DNA from: Gammaproteobacteria bacterium
GTDB taxonomy: Bacteria > Pseudomonadota > Gammaproteobacteria > GCA-001735895
Direction of reading: 5' to 3'
DNA: 6,753 nucleotides
Assembly (NCBI GenBank): GCA_029864065.1
Contig: JAOTUD010000162.1
Location: forward strand, 1 to 6,753
The notes beneath the pieces are model-generated. The model did not search any database, was not told where the DNA came from, and saw only the letters and a program-made list of their open reading frames with translations. Position 1 is the first letter of the stretch. Every line of letters starts with the position of its first letter. Made by a program: the position numbers and the translations under genes. Shown here one piece after another: positions 5,862 to 6,753 of the stretch.

Positions 5862-6753
5862 GTGTTTTCGTTTCATTACCTGGTTGACGCTCCGATCATC
5901 GATGTCGATGATCTGGTCGAGCTCGACGGCAACGCCAACGGACCTTCGCTGATCTCCGCCCCGGACTGGCTCGACCATCCACCTGGCAGATACCTGCTGT
6001 ATTTCGCGCATCACGAGGGACGCGCGCTGCGGCTCGCCGTGAGTAACCGGATCGGAGGTCCGTGGAAAATGATCAATCCCGGCCCGCTAGACCTCGAAAA
6101 CAGCCTTTTTGCCGAAACCAGCCCGCTGCCGGATGATCTCGACGCCGAGGCGCAGGCTTACATTGCCGCCGGCGCCGACGGTAATTACCCGCATATCGCG
6201 TCGCCGGACGCATGGGTCGACAACGACAATCGACAAATCCGGCTTTATTATCACGGCCGGCTGCAAAATGGCCTGCAGCGCACCCGGGTCGCGCTGTCGC
6301 CGGACGGGTTGAACTTCACCGCACGCGCAGAAATCCTGGCGCTGCCCTACTTGAGGCTGTTTCGGCATGACGACTGGTTTTACGCGATCTCGATGCCGGG
6401 ACAGCTATACCGCTCCCGTGACGGTTTGAGCGGATTCGAGGCAGGACCGACGTTGACCGGCGAACCGATCCGCCACCACGCGATTTTGCAGCACGCCGGT
6501 CAATGCTATGTATTCTGGACCCGGGTCGGCGACCGGCCGGAGCGCATTCTGGCGTCGGCGCTGAACATCGCGGCCGACTGGCAGGACTGGCAATTCGGCG
6601 AAACGCACGAAATCCATCGCGCCGAGAGATCCTGGGAAGGTGCCGACATGGCGCCGACCGCGTCGCGCTACGGCGCCGTTATGCAGCGGGTGAACCAGTT
6701 GCGAGACCCGGCCGTGTTTACCGAGAACGGCAGGATTTACCTGCTTTACGCGA
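5862..6753 (+). CDS. Glycoside hydrolase family 43-like beta-propeller protein, N-terminal part
   Basis: The frame is open to the right edge, giving at least 297 residues with no stop. The first plausible start is GTG 5862, 14 bases after the ATPase stop; an in-frame TGA at 5820-5822 limits any earlier start, and the first in-frame ATG (6069) would remove conserved sequence. No clear Shine-Dalgarno is visible, so translation may be coupled to the ATPase gene. No signal peptide or membrane segment is seen, so it is probably cytoplasmic. Motifs, numbered from the GTG: NGPSLISAPDWLDHP (26-40), GRYLLYFAHHEG (42-53), PHIASPDAWVD (110-120), IRLYYHG (126-132), TRVALSPDGLNF (141-152) and RDPAVFTENGRIYLLYA (281-297). 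The repeated pattern of Asp/Pro turns followed by Y/F-rich strands is that of five-bladed propeller glycosidases (GH43/GH32-like). I recall uncharacterised proteins with this pattern, but I cannot point to catalytic residues with certainty. It may process a sugar-containing substrate brought in by the importer. The gene call is strong; the function is tentative. Confidence 0.8.
   Translation, partial: MFSFHYLVDAPIIDVDDLVELDGNANGPSLISAPDWLDHPPGRYLLYFAHHEGRALRLAVSNRIGGPWKMINPGPLDLENSLFAETSPLPDDLDAEAQAYIAAGADGNYPHIASPDAWVDNDNRQIRLYYHGRLQNGLQRTRVALSPDGLNFTARAEILALPYLRLFRHDDWFYAISMPGQLYRSRDGLSGFEAGPTLTGEPIRHHAILQHAGQCYVFWTRVGDRPERILASALNIAADWQDWQFGETHEIHRAERSWEGADMAPTASRYGAVMQRVNQLRDPAVFTENGRIYLLYA

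Overview
The window is one head-to-tail run of + strand genes from a GC-rich bacterium, most likely a proteobacterium. The reasons are the GC-rich codon choice, a twin-arginine (Tat) signal on the binding protein, Shine-Dalgarno starts and four-base gene overlaps. The genus cannot be told from this stretch, and nothing seen here points to a mobile element, CRISPR array, tRNA or rRNA.

Layout. Positions 2-364 hold the C-terminal 120 codons of a trimethylamine methyltransferase (MttB) superfamily protein whose start lies outside the window. A 140-base AT-richer gap (365-504) follows and probably carries a promoter. Next comes a complete peptide/nickel-type (Dpp/Opp) ABC importer: a Tat-exported family 5 substrate-binding protein (505-2109), a DppB-like permease (2227-3213), a DppC-like permease (3210-4193, ATGA overlap) and a single polypeptide carrying both ATPase domains (4204-5847). 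The 117-base gap between binding protein and first permease holds a perfect 14-bp stem-loop and a second smaller palindrome. Fourteen bases after the ATPase a further gene starts at a GTG (5862) and runs off the window end; it encodes a soluble beta-propeller-like protein resembling glycoside hydrolase family 43-type folds.

How they may work together. The binding protein should capture a small solute in the periplasm, the two permeases form the channel, and the tandem ATPase drives import. The flanking genes hint at the cargo: an MttB-superfamily enzyme suggests a methylated amine or betaine-like compound, while the propeller protein suggests a glycoside or other sugar-containing compound. 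Together they make a plausible uptake-and-catabolism locus whose substrate is not obvious from family membership alone. The importer assignment is firm; the substrate and the link to both flanking enzymes are inference.
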